DNA from: Porphyrobacter sp.
GTDB lineage: Bacteria > Pseudomonadota > Alphaproteobacteria > Sphingomonadales > Sphingomonadaceae
Assembly: GCA_021732945.1 (NCBI GenBank)
Contig: JAKFWB010000349.1
Span: 1 to 6,983, forward strand
Direction: 5' to 3'
Length of the DNA stretch: 6,983 nt
Shown: piece after piece, positions 6,679 to 6,983 of the stretch
How the letters are laid out: each line of letters opens with the position of its first letter
Position numbering within the stretch: position 1 is the stretch's first letter
Notes under the pieces: model-generated
The model's database searches: none
The model's input: only the letters and a program-made list of their open reading frames with translations
What the model was told of the DNA's origin: nothing
Position numbers and translations under genes: made by a program

Positions 6679-6699
6679 GATATAAGGAAACCTTTATGT
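6679..6699 (-). promoter_or_regulatory. Putative SahR/SamR-type operator upstream of metK
   Basis: On the metK strand the site reads ATAAAGGTTTCCTTAT (6697 to 6682), an imperfect dyad with ATAA/TTAT outer arms and G/C at the inner positions; A/T bases continue on the metK-proximal side. It matches 13 of 16 positions of ATAAAGATATCTTTAT, which I recall as the site of ArsR-family SAM- or SAH-responsive regulators controlling methionine-cycle genes in alphaproteobacteria. It is the only clearly AT-rich island in an otherwise GC-rich leader and lies about 59-74 nt before the metK start codon, a sensible place for a repressor overlapping a promoter. The regulator gene is not in this window, and no clear -35/-10 pair could be assigned. 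Confidence 0.5.
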
Positions 6700-6720
6700 C
6701 CGACTTCGTGTGCCTCCGCC

Positions 6721-6983
6721 CTAGCCGCGCGCGCGGGCCAGCGCAAGCACTCTCGGCAGCACAAGCCCGGCGATCAAGAACACCAGCGCCCAGCCCAGCG
6801 TCAGCCAATGGCCCGCCCACGCAAACAGCGTCGGCGGCTTGGCGGCGGGGACAAGGCCCTCCAGCTTATCGGCCTTGCCCGGCCCAATGTGCCCGCGCAC
6901 GATCCCGTTGGCGTCGATCACCGCGCTGATCCCGGTGGTGGTGGAGCGCAGCACTGGCAGGCCTTCCTCCAGCGCCCGCATCC
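6721..6983 (-). CDS. lnt: Apolipoprotein N-acyltransferase, C-terminal part (5' end outside window)
   Basis: Inner-membrane enzyme that adds the third acyl chain to the N-terminal cysteine of lipoproteins, using phospholipid as donor. Only the last 87 codons are present, ending at TAG (6723-6721); the reading frame continues beyond the window edge. The visible part is the end of the periplasmic nitrilase-like domain, RALEEGLPVLRSTTTGISAV followed by a DANG turn, which in this family lies just after the catalytic cysteine (Glu and Lys of the triad are also upstream and not seen). It is followed by a GHWLTLGWALVFLIAGLVL segment, the usual final transmembrane helix, and a short basic tail. The next gene on the strand is metK; lnt-metK linkage is common in alphaproteobacteria and supports the call. 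The metK leader starts directly after the stop, with no terminator hairpin visible. Confidence 0.9.
   Translation of the reverse strand, partial: MRALEEGLPVLRSTTTGISAVIDANGIVRGHIGPGKADKLEGLVPAAKPPTLFAWAGHWLTLGWALVFLIAGLVLPRVLALARARG

Noticed and set aside
6624..6720. Possible SAM riboswitch in the metK leader.
   Set aside because: I looked for SAM-II, SAM/SAH and SAM-V-like conserved cores on the metK strand and saw none; the AT-rich dyad is better explained as a protein operator. A covariance-model search would settle it.
6132..6929. A 265-codon plus-strand frame opposite metK, its leader and lnt.
   Set aside because: It crosses the metK leader and reads antisense to two conserved genes; no family features in the translation.
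1..6983. A defence, phage, secretion or otherwise new multi-gene system.
   Set aside because: Every sizeable gene except the HAD-like lipoprotein and the DUF418 protein belongs to a well-known metabolic or lipoprotein-maturation family, and no nuclease, transposase, integrase, toxin or phage gene is visible.

Overview
The window looks like chromosomal DNA of a GC-rich alphaproteobacterium, most probably a sphingomonad (Sphingomonadales, Erythrobacter/Novosphingobium-like). The grounds are the lnt-metK gene order, a succinyl-CoA:3-oxoacid CoA-transferase close to the alphaproteobacterial/mitochondrial type, and a palindromic repeat of the GTCCTGAGC-TGTCGAAGGAC type that I recall as dispersed in sphingomonad genomes. 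The taxonomic call is inference from family resemblance, not from a search.

Left block (1-3904, + strand): a tightly packed five-gene operon. It holds the 3' end of scoA (SCOT subunit A), a lipoprotein with a degenerate HAD-phosphatase-like domain, scoB (SCOT subunit B), a membrane-anchored alpha/beta hydrolase, and a CaiB/BaiF class III CoA-transferase. Junctions are an ATGA overlap, a 5-nt gap, a TGATG overlap and a 3-nt gap, so the genes are very probably co-transcribed. SCOT exchanges CoA between succinyl-CoA and acetoacetate. The downstream hydrolase and second CoA-transferase suggest a small ester/acyl-acid activation module, but their substrates cannot be read from sequence. The oddity is the lipoprotein gene lying between the two subunits of one heteromeric enzyme.

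Middle block (3905-5411): a 156-nt intergenic stretch between convergent genes, then a DUF418 (YeiB-like) polytopic membrane protein on the - strand, then a 100-nt palindromic repeat with 29-nt arms that match at 28 positions.

Right block (5412-6983, - strand): metK (S-adenosylmethionine synthetase, complete, all signature motifs present), a 97-nt leader with an imperfect palindrome resembling the ATAAAG-N4-CTTTAT operators of alphaproteobacterial SAM/SAH-responsive ArsR-type regulators, and the 3' end of lnt (apolipoprotein N-acyltransferase).

No tRNA, rRNA, CRISPR, transposase, phage gene or recognisable defence system is visible. Most of the window is core metabolism. The parts most worth a second look are the HAD-like lipoprotein inside the SCOT operon, the metK operator and the long palindrome after metK.
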